Shown one piece after another: positions 38,001 through 46,430 of a stretch of 64,000 bases of DNA. Source of the DNA: BMS3ABIN03 sp964418885 (GTDB lineage Bacteria > Bacteroidota > Ignavibacteria > Ignavibacteriales > Ignavibacteriaceae); NCBI GenBank assembly GCA_964418885.1, contig CAYQNW010000009.1, positions 8,309 to 72,308 on the forward strand. The letters run 5' to 3'. The translations under genes were made by a program, and so were the position numbers. How positions within the stretch are numbered: the first letter of the stretch is position 1; every line of letters begins with the position of its first letter. The notes under the pieces are model-generated. The model was not told the origin of the DNA and made no database searches. It saw nothing but the letters and a program-made list of their open reading frames with translations.

Positions 38001-38064
38001 CGATCGCAGCTCAATTTCCAAATTGATGAAAAATATTTTTGAAAACCAATTAAGTAAGACATAA
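35002..38064 (+). CDS. Hybrid sensor histidine kinase with multiple PAS domains and C-terminal receiver
   Basis: The 1020-residue soluble protein has an N-terminal PAS-like segment (about 10-115), then four PAS/PAC domains at about 125-250, 255-375, 380-500 and 510-620. A HisKA region has the phosphorylated H650 in ANMSHELRTP, a HATPase domain follows (about 755-870, with DTGIGIPQ and GTGLGLTITK), and the receiver has acceptor D945 in LMDINLG. There is no membrane helix, so it probably senses an intracellular signal such as redox, gas or a small ligand. No output regulator is encoded beside it; phosphotransfer to a remote partner is likely. Confidence 0.94.
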   Translation: MSKNNTYQLLFEEADESRLILESKSLSLLDINKQARKLLGITKSKTKRYKLPDFFTRDKRKVSVARFNKIKRKKKGILGNVEIQNLKGKKFNVEIETTKIRVEDKEVIECKVHNQNKNFPVVKHDEVKFKTLFESANDAILLLNNDTFLDCNEKTLEIFGCSRNEIINKKIHKFSPRTQPDGNKSKEIALEKINAALDDIPQFFEWKHKKADGTLFDTEVTLNRVVLENQVMLHAIIRDITDKKLKESTIREQNRRINTLMGNLPGMAYRCKLNRKWTMEFVSEGCLSLTGYKPEDFINDSTIAYNNIIHPEDRDRLWIEINYALEKKKPFTILYRIYTRDGFEKWLWEKGIGIYNDSGEIIALEGFISDITDRKLSEEKISMLAHALKSISECVWIMDMNEVIMFVNNSFCKTYGYEQDEIIGKKISIIRSPNNSVQLINKVRSFTFEDGWSGELLDIKKSGEEFPVLLSTSIIKDDSEKPIALIGITNDITERKKAEEALRQSEERFKSLVDNMLEPAIILGMNGSILFANNSAAHLVEIHSPAEANGKDIFEFLHPDFNLQLKRTFIKAKKNPDLFSAEFKILTLKNNEKWVEGLGKEIIFDGNKSVLITLHDISGRKKAEKQLKEAKEYAEEMNKLKSAFLANMSHELRTPLVGILGYSEMLLEKLKDPEQVDMIDKILFSGNRLMETLNSVLDLSRIEANRIDIYLEPINVPSIVKRHAEIFKPTAEKRGLYLHTLFSDENITALLDERFLGQIINNLVSNSIKFTKKGGITIRVDTIQNAMEKLVQISVSDTGIGIPQKNLDTIFEEFRQVSEGINRHFEGTGLGLTITKRFVKLMDGKINVKSEVGSGSEFVITFTALDESVDVMKPKGEDVSRSVITQNHSPYLKTVPEVLFVEDDQSSKDVTQLFLEGICDLTFAKTGEEALEIVRQKKYDAILMDINLGSGISGVETTKLIRKMKDYKKIPIIAITAFAMDGDKDKFLSCGCTHYISKPYDRSSISKLMKNIFENQLSKT

Positions 38065-38264
38065 AATATACCCTGCTCCCTCTTTCTAATTCTTAACAAA
38101 AACAGACAAAATTGATCTGATCAGTACTATTATCAAGCTTTAGGGGAAAATATTGCAGCTTTTCAGCTATTTTTACAAATAATAGTCGCAATAATTCTAT
38201 AGTAACCATTTAATTGCTGGCATAAAATTTATTGATTGTATGCATTCAATAAGCCGATAAGAAA

Positions 38265-41159
38265 GTGCTTTCTAAAAAAATGAAACTTTTTACTCCTTCG
38301 AAATCTGAAACACAAGTACTAGAAGAAAAAAATACGTTTAATCAGGATAACATAACTGAATTGGAGCATACCATTCAGATATCCGCAAAATCATTTGAAT
38401 GGCTTTCTAATAATCTGGGTGTTTGCTTTTTCAAGACCAGGATTGATGGGACTCTCCTATATGCAAACGAGTATGCTGCTCAGTCGTTTGAATTCAAAAC
38501 CAGGGAAGGTTTTTACAACAAAAACACTATTTTCTTTTATAAGAATAAGAAAGACAGACAGAAGTTCATCGAGTTACTGAGAGAGAACTCTGAGATACAA
38601 TGCTTTGAAATGGAGTTCATTACAAAATCCGGTAAAGTAAAGGCTATGCAGGTTAGTGCTCTTCTGAATGGTGATATTATAACGGGGATGGCAATCGATA
38701 AAACGGAAAATAAAATTGCCAATGATAGAATTGAAGATTCGTTATCACTTTTACGTTCAACTTTGGACTCTACTGCGGATGGTATATTAGTAGTCGACAA
38801 AAGCGGAAAGGTTAAAAACTTTAATCAGAATTTTACAAATATGTGGAGAATCCCGTTATCAATTACTGAAACACGGGATGATGAGAAACTACTTAAGTTT
38901 GTTTTCGATCAATTAAAAGAGCCCGAAGAATTTCTTCAAAAAGTTAAATACCTGTATACTAACGCAGAAAAAGAAAGTTTTGACGTTCTTGAATTTAAGG
39001 ACGGACGAGTTTTTGAACGTTATTCCTGTCCTCAAAGAATTGAAGATAAAATTATCGGTAGAGTATGGAGTTTTAGAGATGTAACAGAACAGAAAGCTAT
39101 AAAAAGAGAACTAATTGATAATGTATTGAAATATAAAACTCTCTTCGAAACTGCAAACGATGCTATCTTCCTTATGGATGGAGAAAAATTTTTAGATTGT
39201 AATACTAGAACTCTTGAAATGTTTGAATGTAAACGGGAAGATATTATAGGTCAAACTCCCTTTAAATTCTCACCCGCTGAACAACCGGATAAAAGTGTCT
39301 CCTCGGAAAAAGGAGCTGAGTATATAAAGAAAGCCACGGAAGGTGAGCCTCAATTCTTTGAGTGGAAACATTGCAGATTAGATGGAACGCCATTTGACGC
39401 TGAAGTTAGCTTAAATAGATTTGAACTCCACGGAGAAGTGTTGATACAAGCAATAGTAAGAGATGTCTCCGATAGAAAACGTTATGATTTTTTGCGTGAA
39501 GCAGTGTATAAAATTTCTCAGGCTGCAAATGCTTCCAGAGATTTAAATCATCTTTATTCCAAGATTCATAAGATTATTAGCGGGTTCATAAATGCAAAAA
39601 ATTTCTATATTGCGTTATACAATAAGGAAGAAGACTTATTAAGCTTTCCCTATTTCGTAGATAAATTTGATAAAGCTCCTTCTCCTAAAAAACCAGGCAA
39701 AGGACTAACCGAATACGTTATTCGATCGGAGGAATCTGTTCTGGTAAATCCTGAAGTATTCGACACACTGGTTGAACAAGGTGAAGTTGAAAGAATTCTA
39801 ACTGATTCAGTAGATTGGCTGGGAGTGCCCCTAAAAGTAAGGGGTGAAACAATTGGTGCTATTGTCGTTCAAACCTATACGGAACACGAACGATATACAG
39901 AAACAGATAAAGAATTTTTGAGTTTTGTTTCAGATCAAACGGCAATGGCAATTGCGCGCGCAAGATACGATGAAGAACTTATTGAAGCAAAAAATAAAGC
40001 AGAGGAAATGAATCGTTTAAAAACGAACTTCCTTGCTAATATGAGCCATGAACTTAGAACACCGATGGTTGGTATTATGGGCTACACTGAAATATTAAAA
40101 AGAGAAATTACTAGTCCCGAACTCAAGGAAATGTCAAGTGAAATTTATGATAGTGCAAACAGGCTATTAGGTACATTAAACCTGATTCTCGATCTTTCAA
40201 AGATAGAAGCTGATAAATCAGAAATACACAAAGAAATAATTAATGTCGGAGATGTAACTGTAAGCCAGATTAAAACATTCGAAGAACTTGTAAAAAAGAA
40301 AAAGTTATATATCAATACTAATATCAAAGATAAAAATATTTATTCATTTTTAGATGAACGAATATTCCGGCAAATTGTCAACAATCTTATAAGCAATGCT
40401 ATAAAATTCACTCACAAGGGTGGTATTACGGTTGAAGTTAATAAAAAAATAGTGGATAATACCGAAAACGTAGTATTAAAAGTAACCGATACTGGTATCG
40501 GTATTCCGGAAAACGATCTCGACCTGATCTTTGAAGAATTCAGACAGGTTAGTGAAGGCTTTGATCGTGGTTTTGAAGGCAGTGGTTTAGGACTTAGTAT
40601 AACCAAAAAATTCGTGTCTCTTATGAACGGAAAAATTTCTGTTGAAAGCAAAGTCGGTAGCGGTTCTGTATTTACTGTTAGCTTTCAGGGAGACGAAAAA
40701 ACTGAAACGTCAGATAAATCAACAACACTCTCAAAAAAGGATGAAGATAATTTGGAAAAACAAGAAATAGAAAAACCTGCAAATCTACCCGATGTTTTAT
40801 TGGTGGAAGATGATTATTCAAATGCGGGAGTAATTGAATATTTACTTGAAGGAATCTGCAACCTGGAAACGGTGATAAGTGGTGAAGAGGCAATCGAGAA
40901 AGCTGAAAACAAACAGTTTAATGCTATACTAATGGATATCGCTCTTGGCAGAGGAATGAGTGGACTTGAAGCTGCCAAAAGAATCAGAAAACTAGAGGGA
41001 TATAAAGATTTACCGATAGTTGCTGTCACTGCACTTGCAATGAAAGGTCAGAGAGAATTATTTCTTTCCGAGGGTTGTTCACATTACATTTCAAAACCGT
41101 TCGACAAAAATTCTTTCTTAAATTTAGTCACTAGCATTCTACCTCAAAATAACAGCTAA
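38265..41159 (+). CDS. Hybrid sensor histidine kinase with PAS and GAF domains and C-terminal receiver
   Basis: The 964-residue soluble protein has three PAS-type domains (about 35-150, 160-275, 288-400), a GAF domain (about 410-560, with NFYIALYNKEED), HisKA with H595 in ANMSHELRTP, HATPase (about 700-815) and a receiver with D891 in LMDIALG. The third PAS and the whole kinase-receiver half closely resemble those of the neighbouring kinase, so duplication with sensor exchange is likely. The GTG at 38265 gives the longest frame; the ATG at 38280 is an equally good start. It converges with the aldehyde dehydrogenase gene. Confidence 0.93.
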   Translation: MLSKKMKLFTPSKSETQVLEEKNTFNQDNITELEHTIQISAKSFEWLSNNLGVCFFKTRIDGTLLYANEYAAQSFEFKTREGFYNKNTIFFYKNKKDRQKFIELLRENSEIQCFEMEFITKSGKVKAMQVSALLNGDIITGMAIDKTENKIANDRIEDSLSLLRSTLDSTADGILVVDKSGKVKNFNQNFTNMWRIPLSITETRDDEKLLKFVFDQLKEPEEFLQKVKYLYTNAEKESFDVLEFKDGRVFERYSCPQRIEDKIIGRVWSFRDVTEQKAIKRELIDNVLKYKTLFETANDAIFLMDGEKFLDCNTRTLEMFECKREDIIGQTPFKFSPAEQPDKSVSSEKGAEYIKKATEGEPQFFEWKHCRLDGTPFDAEVSLNRFELHGEVLIQAIVRDVSDRKRYDFLREAVYKISQAANASRDLNHLYSKIHKIISGFINAKNFYIALYNKEEDLLSFPYFVDKFDKAPSPKKPGKGLTEYVIRSEESVLVNPEVFDTLVEQGEVERILTDSVDWLGVPLKVRGETIGAIVVQTYTEHERYTETDKEFLSFVSDQTAMAIARARYDEELIEAKNKAEEMNRLKTNFLANMSHELRTPMVGIMGYTEILKREITSPELKEMSSEIYDSANRLLGTLNLILDLSKIEADKSEIHKEIINVGDVTVSQIKTFEELVKKKKLYINTNIKDKNIYSFLDERIFRQIVNNLISNAIKFTHKGGITVEVNKKIVDNTENVVLKVTDTGIGIPENDLDLIFEEFRQVSEGFDRGFEGSGLGLSITKKFVSLMNGKISVESKVGSGSVFTVSFQGDEKTETSDKSTTLSKKDEDNLEKQEIEKPANLPDVLLVEDDYSNAGVIEYLLEGICNLETVISGEEAIEKAENKQFNAILMDIALGRGMSGLEAAKRIRKLEGYKDLPIVAVTALAMKGQRELFLSEGCSHYISKPFDKNSFLNLVTSILPQNNS

Positions 41160-41185
41160 TCAGCCACAGTTTCCAGAACAGTTGT

Positions 41186-42550
41186 TTATTTCACATAAAC
41201 AGTTTTAATATTCACAAATTCCCTTATTCCAAATACGGAAAGCTCCCTTCCAAAGCCCGATTGTTTCACCCCACCGAATGCCAACCTTGGATCGGATTTT
41301 ACAAATGAATTTACAAAACAGGATCCGGCATTCATTTTTGTCTTTGCAATCTCTTCAGCTCTTGTAACATCTTGACTAAATATTGCCGCACCCAATCCGA
41401 ATATTGAATCGTTAGCGGTTTCTATTGCTTCGTTTTCATTTTTTACTTTGATTAATGCAGCAACGGGACCGAATAATTCCTCATCGTAAGCGGGCATTCC
41501 TTTTTTAACACCAGATAAAACTGTTGCTGGATAAAATGCACCTTTTATTTTTGATAATTCGCCACCGGTTAGTAATTTAGCTCCCATCTCAACACTTCTT
41601 AAAACCTGCTGATGTAATTCATTCCTCAATGAAACACTCGCTTGTGGACCTAATAAGTTTTCCTTGTTAAATGGATCGCCCATTTTCACATTCTTCATCT
41701 TTTCAACAAACAACTTTTCAAACTCAGCATAAACAGATTCAACAATAATAAACCTTTTTGCTGCAATACAGCTTTGTCCACCATTAATTAATCGTGAAGT
41801 CACACAGGTTGAAGAGGCTTCTTCAAGATCGGCGTCATCAAGAATAATATAAGGATCGCTTCCACCCAATTCCATTACCGTTTTTTTCAATACAGATCCG
41901 GCTTTTGCGGCTACAGCTTTTCCTGCGGAAACACTGCCTGTAAGCGTAACAGCTCTCACTAACGGATGTTCAATCACAAATTCCATTTCGGATGATTTCA
42001 CAAGTATAGCTCTGAACAGGTTTTCCGGAAATCCGGCTTCTTTAAAAACATTTTCAATAGCTAAAGCACAACCTGATACATTTGAAGAATGTTTAAGAAT
42101 TCCTGCATTGCCTGCCATCAAACCGGGAGCAGCAAAACGAAAAACCTGCCAGAATGGGAAGTTCCACGGCATTACTGCAAGTACTACTCCAAGCGGCTGA
42201 TAAGAAACATAACTCTTTGAAGCATCGGTTTCTATTAACTCATCACTTAAAAACCGTTTTGCATTCTCACTATAGTAATCACACACCCAGGCACACTTTT
42301 CCACTTCAGCAATGGATTGCTCTAACGGCTTTCCCATTTCCAGTGTCATCAATTCGCCGAATTCATCTTTCCTTTTTCTTAAAACATCCCCCGCTTTTTT
42401 CATTAAGGCAGATCGTTTTTTGAATTCAACTTTTTGCCAGGAGAGAAATGTTTTGTCGGCACTTTCAATTATTTTTTCGATCTCTTTGGGGGAATGTTCA
42501 GGGTAAGTTTTAATTACTACTTCTGTATAAGGGTTGATAGATTGCAGCAT
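41186..42550 (-). CDS. NAD(P)-dependent aldehyde dehydrogenase, succinate-semialdehyde-dehydrogenase-like
   Basis: The 454-residue enzyme has the cofactor segment MPWNFPFWQ (about 127-135), the general base E227 in MELGGSDP and the nucleophile C261 in GGQSCIAAKR. It resembles the shorter GabD/Sad group, which oxidises succinate semialdehyde to succinate. The true substrate is uncertain because aldehyde dehydrogenases diverge in specificity. It lies 30 bases downstream of the SpoIIE-phosphatase gene. Confidence 0.92.
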   Translation of the reverse strand: MLQSINPYTEVVIKTYPEHSPKEIEKIIESADKTFLSWQKVEFKKRSALMKKAGDVLRKRKDEFGELMTLEMGKPLEQSIAEVEKCAWVCDYYSENAKRFLSDELIETDASKSYVSYQPLGVVLAVMPWNFPFWQVFRFAAPGLMAGNAGILKHSSNVSGCALAIENVFKEAGFPENLFRAILVKSSEMEFVIEHPLVRAVTLTGSVSAGKAVAAKAGSVLKKTVMELGGSDPYIILDDADLEEASSTCVTSRLINGGQSCIAAKRFIIVESVYAEFEKLFVEKMKNVKMGDPFNKENLLGPQASVSLRNELHQQVLRSVEMGAKLLTGGELSKIKGAFYPATVLSGVKKGMPAYDEELFGPVAALIKVKNENEAIETANDSIFGLGAAIFSQDVTRAEEIAKTKMNAGSCFVNSFVKSDPRLAFGGVKQSGFGRELSVFGIREFVNIKTVYVK

Positions 42551-42580
42551 AAGTTTAACCCTGCTTTTAAATAATAAAAA

Positions 42581-43819
42581 TTACTTTGATGATCGCTTTT
42601 TAATAACTACAAGCGTCTTATCGTCACTGTATTTGCCATTTTTAGAATATTTAATAACATCTTCAAGAATTGTCAAGACAATTTCTTTCGATGATAACCT
42701 GGTTACTTCTTTTAATTTGTTAATTAATCTTTCATCTCCGTAAGGTTCAAAATTTGAATCTGCGGTTTCGGTAACTCCGTCGGAAAACAGCAAAAGTATA
42801 TCACCATTTGAAAAATTAATACTGTCGATATAATAATTTGCATTAGGTGCCGGACCAAGTAACGGTCCGGTAGTATCCAACAATGAAACTTTGTTATTTT
42901 CAGCTTTATAAAATAACGGTGGATTATGCCCTGCATTTGCGTATAAAAATAATCCGCTTTGCTGTAATGAAAGTTCTCCATAAAACAAAGAAGCAAATTT
43001 ATCATCTTCAAAAATCTTGTGGACAAGCTCGTTCATTCTTCTCATAAGAGGAACAATTTTTATTTCGAAACTACTTGCCATTCTTAAAGCACCTGAAATG
43101 TACATTGCCTCTGCTGCAGCTCCAACACCTTTACTAGCAGCATCACCTATAGCAATACCGAGACGTTCATTTTCTTTACCTGCTTCTATGTAATCAAAAA
43201 AATCTCCACCCACTATTTCTGCAGGTTTTGTGACGCCATATATTTCATAATTTCCGAATTGAATCTCGTGTTCCGGTAATATACTTTTTTGCAGCTTTCG
43301 GGCTTCATCGATGTTTGCTTTGAGATGAGACGCACTTTTTGAATAACGCCATTCCTTTATTTGAGAAGTAAGAGTAGTAGCAATTATGTTGAGAGCAAGT
43401 CTTAAATTTTCATCAATATTATCGCTGTTTAAAGCCAGGATATATTCATAGTACCGGATATCATCTATTTTTTTCTTTGAACCAACACCAGATGCAGAGT
43501 ACCTGAATATTCCTTTTTCTCTCAATACTTCATTTGTTTCATTTCCTAAAATCGTTCTTTCCTGAACAAGATGACTGAAGATTGGATTCTCTTTTACTTT
43601 TAATTCGAATGCCTGATTTAGTTTTTCAAAATTTCCAGTCTGATAAAGAATTTTATACGATTTTTTTTCTTCATTCAAACGCCAGATTCTACCACCTGTA
43701 ATTTTTATATCCTCATTTTCAACAATCTGATCTATTACTTTGATGAGCAGTTCTTTTTCCGTTGAAAACTCTCTTGAGGCAATAGTTTCTACGAGCTTGT
43801 GTAATTTTTTTTGATCCAA
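42581..43819 (-). CDS. SpoIIE/RsbU-type PP2C serine phosphatase with N-terminal sensor-like domain
   Basis: The 412-residue protein has an N-terminal GAF-like region (about 1-170) and a C-terminal PPM phosphatase (about 185-408). Acidic metal motifs are visible in EIVGGDFFDY, GIAIGDAASKG and LLLFSDGVTE. Such proteins dephosphorylate anti-sigma antagonists in partner-switching pathways. No anti-sigma kinase or STAS partner is encoded nearby, so the target is unknown. The gene is 19 bases after the M64 peptidase gene. Confidence 0.92.
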   Translation of the reverse strand: MDQKKLHKLVETIASREFSTEKELLIKVIDQIVENEDIKITGGRIWRLNEEKKSYKILYQTGNFEKLNQAFELKVKENPIFSHLVQERTILGNETNEVLREKGIFRYSASGVGSKKKIDDIRYYEYILALNSDNIDENLRLALNIIATTLTSQIKEWRYSKSASHLKANIDEARKLQKSILPEHEIQFGNYEIYGVTKPAEIVGGDFFDYIEAGKENERLGIAIGDAASKGVGAAAEAMYISGALRMASSFEIKIVPLMRRMNELVHKIFEDDKFASLFYGELSLQQSGLFLYANAGHNPPLFYKAENNKVSLLDTTGPLLGPAPNANYYIDSINFSNGDILLLFSDGVTETADSNFEPYGDERLINKLKEVTRLSSKEIVLTILEDVIKYSKNGKYSDDKTLVVIKKRSSK

Positions 43820-43838
43820 GTTTTTCCTGCCTAAAAAA

Positions 43839-45119
43839 TTATTCCGTATAAAAATCGATCATTCGTTGTAATGCCCTTTTACAAACAGGGCAAAAGTTAT
43901 TGTAACTTATCGATTTCATCGTACATTCTTCATAAGGTCTGAAAACACCTTTTGCTACATAACCGCCACCTTCAAACACACCAACTTTATCTTTGTACTC
44001 AGGCGTATCGGGTGTTGGAATTGGTGTGTCATTTTCTACAAGATCTTTCCATTTAGAATCGAAATCAACTAACGTAGTAATATTCGGATCCAACGGTTCA
44101 ATATCAGTTGGATAAAAATCCTGGTAGGCAACATCTGAAGTATAGTATTCGTCTGCAAGAGAGCCAAAACCATGACCAAATTCATGAACAATAATATATT
44201 CAACAAACCTGCAATCTATTGCACAAACAGAATAATGATTGTAAATAGATCCGCCGCCGTATTTTATTGTATTTACTAAAATATAGATTTGATCATACGG
44301 CGCATAAGATGCAACATCTCTGAGAACTTTATTATCTGCGGTCATCAGGTATCTATCAAGATCGAATGTATAAAACGTTGTATTTACCAAAGTATTTTTC
44401 CAGATATCATTTGCCGGAATATCTGTTCCTGATTCCTCTGAAGGTGCAATGATTCCGCGAATATTAAACTTATCTTTATTTTCCTTATAAGGAGAACAAC
44501 CGAAAAGAGATTCGGCAAATTTGTCGCAATCTTTTTTAAATTTATCCATTTCGTCTTCAGTATAACCTTCAGGAATAAGTACGATATCTACACATGTTGC
44601 AGGGTTACCGGAAATCACCACATCAAAATTGCTGTACTTTTTACTTCGTTCTGTTTTTATAAAATAGTTATTGGGATTTACCAGGTAAGCAAATTTTTTC
44701 ACAGGTTCGTTCTTTCTGTTCCTGTCGTAAAATTCAACTCTTACCGTGTTTTTAGGATACGGAAACACAACGGTTTCGCTAAAAGATTTAACTGTCTGCT
44801 TTGCTTCTTCTGTTGTCTGCCACTCACCGAACAAAGTTGAGTATGTTCTTGAATAAATCAATTTATTGCTTGTTGTATCAATCACTCTGAACATATATTT
44901 ACCGTAATTAAACCTGTCTATCAAATTTACTTTTGAACCACCCCAGTATGGTTCTTCTATTAATTCATCAAATGAATATGAATCACTTTCTTTATTGCCG
45001 GTGTGATAATAATCCAGGCGAAGAGTTTTATCGTAAAAGTAATCATCAAAATTTATCTGAGCCGAAATAAAATTTGTAATAAGGACAGAAACAAAAATTG
45101 ATATTGATAGATTTCGCAT
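43839..45119 (-). CDS. Exported M64-family zinc peptidase (IgA peptidase-like)
   Basis: The 426-residue protein has a signal peptide (about 1-20, cut near FISAQ) and an N-terminal beta domain. The zinc motif H312-E-F-G-H316 is followed by LADEYYT, a typical M64 arrangement. A cysteine-rich end (CTMKSISYNNFCPVC) may hold a disulfide or metal. M64 peptidases are named after an IgA-cutting enzyme, but in environmental bacteria they probably digest other proteins. It sits downstream of pyrE with a 42-base gap. Confidence 0.92.
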   Translation of the reverse strand: MRNLSISIFVSVLITNFISAQINFDDYFYDKTLRLDYYHTGNKESDSYSFDELIEEPYWGGSKVNLIDRFNYGKYMFRVIDTTSNKLIYSRTYSTLFGEWQTTEEAKQTVKSFSETVVFPYPKNTVRVEFYDRNRKNEPVKKFAYLVNPNNYFIKTERSKKYSNFDVVISGNPATCVDIVLIPEGYTEDEMDKFKKDCDKFAESLFGCSPYKENKDKFNIRGIIAPSEESGTDIPANDIWKNTLVNTTFYTFDLDRYLMTADNKVLRDVASYAPYDQIYILVNTIKYGGGSIYNHYSVCAIDCRFVEYIIVHEFGHGFGSLADEYYTSDVAYQDFYPTDIEPLDPNITTLVDFDSKWKDLVENDTPIPTPDTPEYKDKVGVFEGGGYVAKGVFRPYEECTMKSISYNNFCPVCKRALQRMIDFYTE

Positions 45120-45161
45120 ATTAATCCTGCATATAAAGGAGAATTATCATTTAGAAATGAA

Positions 45162-45752
45162 TTAACTTTTTATCGGTAATTTTCTCGAGCCGGGTTTTAC
45201 TAATTCCAAACCGTTTTTGCATAACGGACATTCTTCAGGCGAGTATGATACGGCTTCCAGTTTGATTGTGCTTAACTGGGGAACTCCAAAATCAACTCTT
45301 CCATTGCTTCTGTCTACAATAAATCCAACTCCGGCAACTTCAGCATCGCAGGCTTTTACAATATCCATAACTTCGAAAACAGAACCACCTGTTGTTACTA
45401 CATCTTCACAAACCAAAATTCTCTCACCTTCTTTAATAGAAAAGCCTCTCCTTAAAGTGAGTTTTTTATCCTCGCGTTCAGCAAAGATAAATCTTTTATT
45501 TATCTGCTTTGCAACTTCATGCCCAACAATAATTCCACCGATAGCCGGAGCAATAACAGCATCAATATTCTTATCACAGAATTCATCGGCAATTATTGAA
45601 CATAATTCTTCAGCATAATCAGGATGCTGCAATATTTTAGCACATTGAAAATATACTTCGCTGTGTCTGCCTGAAGTTAAAAGGAAATGACCGTGAAGTA
45701 ATGCATCGGTCTCGTGAAAAGTTCTTAATATGTCTACATCATTCCAGCTCAT
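45162..45752 (-). CDS. pyrE: Orotate phosphoribosyltransferase PyrE
   Basis: PyrE joins orotate to PRPP to form orotidine monophosphate in pyrimidine synthesis. I chose the ATG at 45752-45750, giving 196 residues that begin MSWNDVDILRTF; the frame is open further upstream but that part has no OPRT similarity and lies over the TPR gene. A GGAGG ribosome site 9 bases before this ATG supports it. Family motifs: LTSGRHSEVYFQ, AIGGIIVGHEVA, and the PRPP loop LVCEDVVTTGGSV. It overlaps the TPR gene by 14 bases. Confidence 0.94.
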   Translation of the reverse strand: MSWNDVDILRTFHETDALLHGHFLLTSGRHSEVYFQCAKILQHPDYAEELCSIIADEFCDKNIDAVIAPAIGGIIVGHEVAKQINKRFIFAEREDKKLTLRRGFSIKEGERILVCEDVVTTGGSVFEVMDIVKACDAEVAGVGFIVDRSNGRVDFGVPQLSTIKLEAVSYSPEECPLCKNGLELVKPGSRKLPIKS

Positions 45753-46050
45753 TAAGAAATCCCTCCATTTCGTTTGCGGCGTGTGTATCGCCCTGCTCTT
45801 TTGCAGCTTTGATTCCTTTCCTGTAAAAATCAGCAGCTTCATTAAAACTGTTTAGCTTTTCTTTTATTTGTGCAAGTTGCATATATGCCGGTACATAACC
45901 AGTATTTGATTGTAATATTGACATCAGATATTCTTCTGCTGTTTCATAGTTTTCCGAAGAGATATACTCAAGTGCAATCCCGTAAGCAACAAATTCATCC
46001 TTCGGATCTTTTTCATAAAGCTCAAGAAGAGATTTAAGTCTATCTTCCAT
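45739..46050 (-). CDS. Small tetratricopeptide-repeat protein
   Basis: The 103-residue protein consists of about two and a half TPR units, for example DEFVAYGIALEYIS and GYVPAYMQLAQIKEKLN. It has no signal peptide and is probably cytoplasmic. It is embedded between phhB and pyrE, overlapping the first by 11 bases and the second by 14, so it is translated with them. Its partner is unknown. Confidence 0.85.
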   Translation of the reverse strand: MEDRLKSLLELYEKDPKDEFVAYGIALEYISSENYETAEEYLMSILQSNTGYVPAYMQLAQIKEKLNSFNEAADFYRKGIKAAKEQGDTHAANEMEGFLNELE

Positions 46051-46330
46051 TGCTTAATTTCTCGATTCTGTGTGCAAGAATGAAATCTTTTTCCGTAACA
46101 CCACCTTCACTGTGAGTGGATATTGTTATCTTAACTTTATTCCACGAATGAATAAAAATATCCGGATGATGGTTCAACATTTCAGCAGCTTCACCAATTT
46201 TATTTACAAAATCCAGTGCATCTTTAAAATTATTCAACTCATATTCTTTACAAATTTGTTCATCTTTAAAGTTCCATCCTTCAAGTTCGTCAAGCTTTGA
46301 ATTTATTTTTTCAGGTGATAATACAGCCAT
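46040..46330 (-). CDS. phhB: 4a-hydroxytetrahydrobiopterin dehydratase (PCD/PhhB)
   Basis: The 96-residue protein has the PCD signature: EMLNHHPDIFIHSWNKVKI with the catalytic His cluster, and STHSEGGVTEKDF. PCD dehydrates 4a-hydroxy-tetrahydrobiopterin, recycling pterin for phenylalanine hydroxylase; bacteria without that enzyme also carry PCD with other roles. No aromatic hydroxylase gene is nearby. The ATG has a GAGGT site at short spacing. Confidence 0.92.
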   Translation of the reverse strand: MAVLSPEKINSKLDELEGWNFKDEQICKEYELNNFKDALDFVNKIGEAAEMLNHHPDIFIHSWNKVKITISTHSEGGVTEKDFILAHRIEKLSNGR

Positions 46331-46374
46331 AATTACCTCAATTTTGGATATTTAAAGATGTGTAAATTTAAAGA

Positions 46375-46406
46375 AAAAAAAGCGTATTTATAAAATACGC
46401 TTTTTT
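46375..46406 (-). terminator. Intrinsic terminator of clpC
   Basis: A 10-base perfect stem (AAGCGTATTT at 46380-46389 with AAATACGCTT at 46393-46402) and a 3-base loop are flanked by A and T runs. Read on the minus strand it lies 30 bases after the clpC stop and is followed by seven T residues. It separates clpC from phhB. Confidence 0.92.
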
Positions 46407-46430
46407 AACTTCGAAAAAATGAAGAAGAAA

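Noticed and set aside
45753..45842. N-terminal extension of pyrE (30 residues)
   Set aside because: It overlaps the TPR gene, has no similarity to orotate phosphoribosyltransferases, and a GGAGG ribosome site supports the internal ATG at 45752.
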